Origin: DASYSA01 sp036003885
GTDB taxonomy: Bacteria > Acidobacteriota > Blastocatellia > UBA7656
Assembly: GCA_036003885.1 (NCBI GenBank)
Contig: DASYSA010000281.1
Location: forward strand, 1-6,161
DNA length: 6,161 nucleotides
Direction of reading: 5' to 3'
A model generated the notes under the pieces. The model was given only the letters and a program-made list of their open reading frames with translations. It had not been told where the DNA came from and did not search any database. The translations under genes were made by a program, and so were the position numbers. The number at the start of each line of letters is the position of its first letter. Position 1 is the stretch's first letter. This document shows positions 6,079 to 6,161 of this stretch, piece after piece.

Positions 6079-6161
6079 ATGAATCAATCCTACATCCTCG
6101 ACCAGGTCGAGACCATCTCGTCGCGAGAAATCCAGGAGCTCCAGCTCGAGCGTCTGCGTGT
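6079..6161 (+). CDS. Probable phenylacetate-CoA ligase family protein (PaaK-like), N-terminal fragment
   Basis: The frame opens with ATG at 6079 and runs off the right edge after 27 full codons. The visible residues include QVETISSREIQELQLERLR. They resemble the N-terminal helix of phenylacetate-CoA ligases and related adenylate-forming enzymes, which typically read E-x-x-x-R-x-E-x-x-x-L-Q-x-x-R-L. Family members adenylate an aryl or acyl acid with ATP and transfer it to coenzyme A in the cytoplasm. No catalytic motif (AMP-binding P-loop or hinge) is in view, so the assignment rests on this helix alone. Only four bases separate it from the amidase stop, which suggests one operon, and no clear Shine-Dalgarno site is seen, so translation may depend on coupling. 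Other ligases of the same superfamily are possible. Confidence 0.55.
   Translation, partial: MNQSYILDQVETISSREIQELQLERLR

Noticed and set aside
1..6161. CRISPR array, tRNA/rRNA gene, insertion sequence or defence system
   Set aside because: No regularly spaced repeats, cloverleaf-like sequence, transposase or terminal inverted repeats, and no nuclease or defence motifs were seen on either strand.

Overview
The window is a bacterial chromosomal segment with every recognisable gene on the + strand. Two features point to Acidobacteriota, or less likely Gemmatimonadota or another environmental phylum rich in such proteins. One is the large Ser/Thr protein kinase with a single membrane segment and a C-terminal PD40/TolB-like propeller. 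The other is its company: an S45 acylase, a Tat-exported amidase, and relics of an SDR and a SnoaL-like protein. Base composition looks moderately GC-rich by eye. Phylum assignment is inference from gene content; there is no rRNA or marker gene here.

Layout. (1) Positions 2-1417: the C-terminal ~471 codons of a penicillin/AHL-acylase-type N-terminal-nucleophile hydrolase, cut by the left edge. (2) 1418-1564: a frameshifted relic of the 3' end of a second propeller kinase. Its stop codon overlaps the GTG start of the next gene, and its last codons hold that gene's ribosome binding site. (3) 1561-4251: an intact 896-residue membrane-anchored Ser/Thr kinase with a propeller sensor domain. (4) 4252-4577: 326 bases without an intact gene. 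They hold the tail of a short-chain dehydrogenase (about 4260-4340), abutting the tail of a SnoaL/NTF2-like protein in another frame (about 4336-4503), then a short leader with a strong Shine-Dalgarno site. (5) 4578-6074: an intact amidase-signature enzyme of 498 residues with a probable Tat signal peptide. (6) 6079 to the right edge: the first 27 codons of what looks like a phenylacetate-CoA ligase-family protein, four bases after the amidase stop.

How it may work together. An exported S45 acylase, an exported amidase and an acyl-CoA ligase could form a route that splits acyl- or aryl-amides outside the cytoplasm and activates the released acid as a CoA thioester. Only the amidase/ligase pair is closely spaced, and the kinase sits between them and the acylase, so this is a hypothesis. 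The most unusual directly visible signal is structural: both long gaps between intact genes are built from 3' stubs of other genes, as though successive deletions removed whole genes but left their last codons attached to the next gene. I did not find a convincing new multi-gene system.
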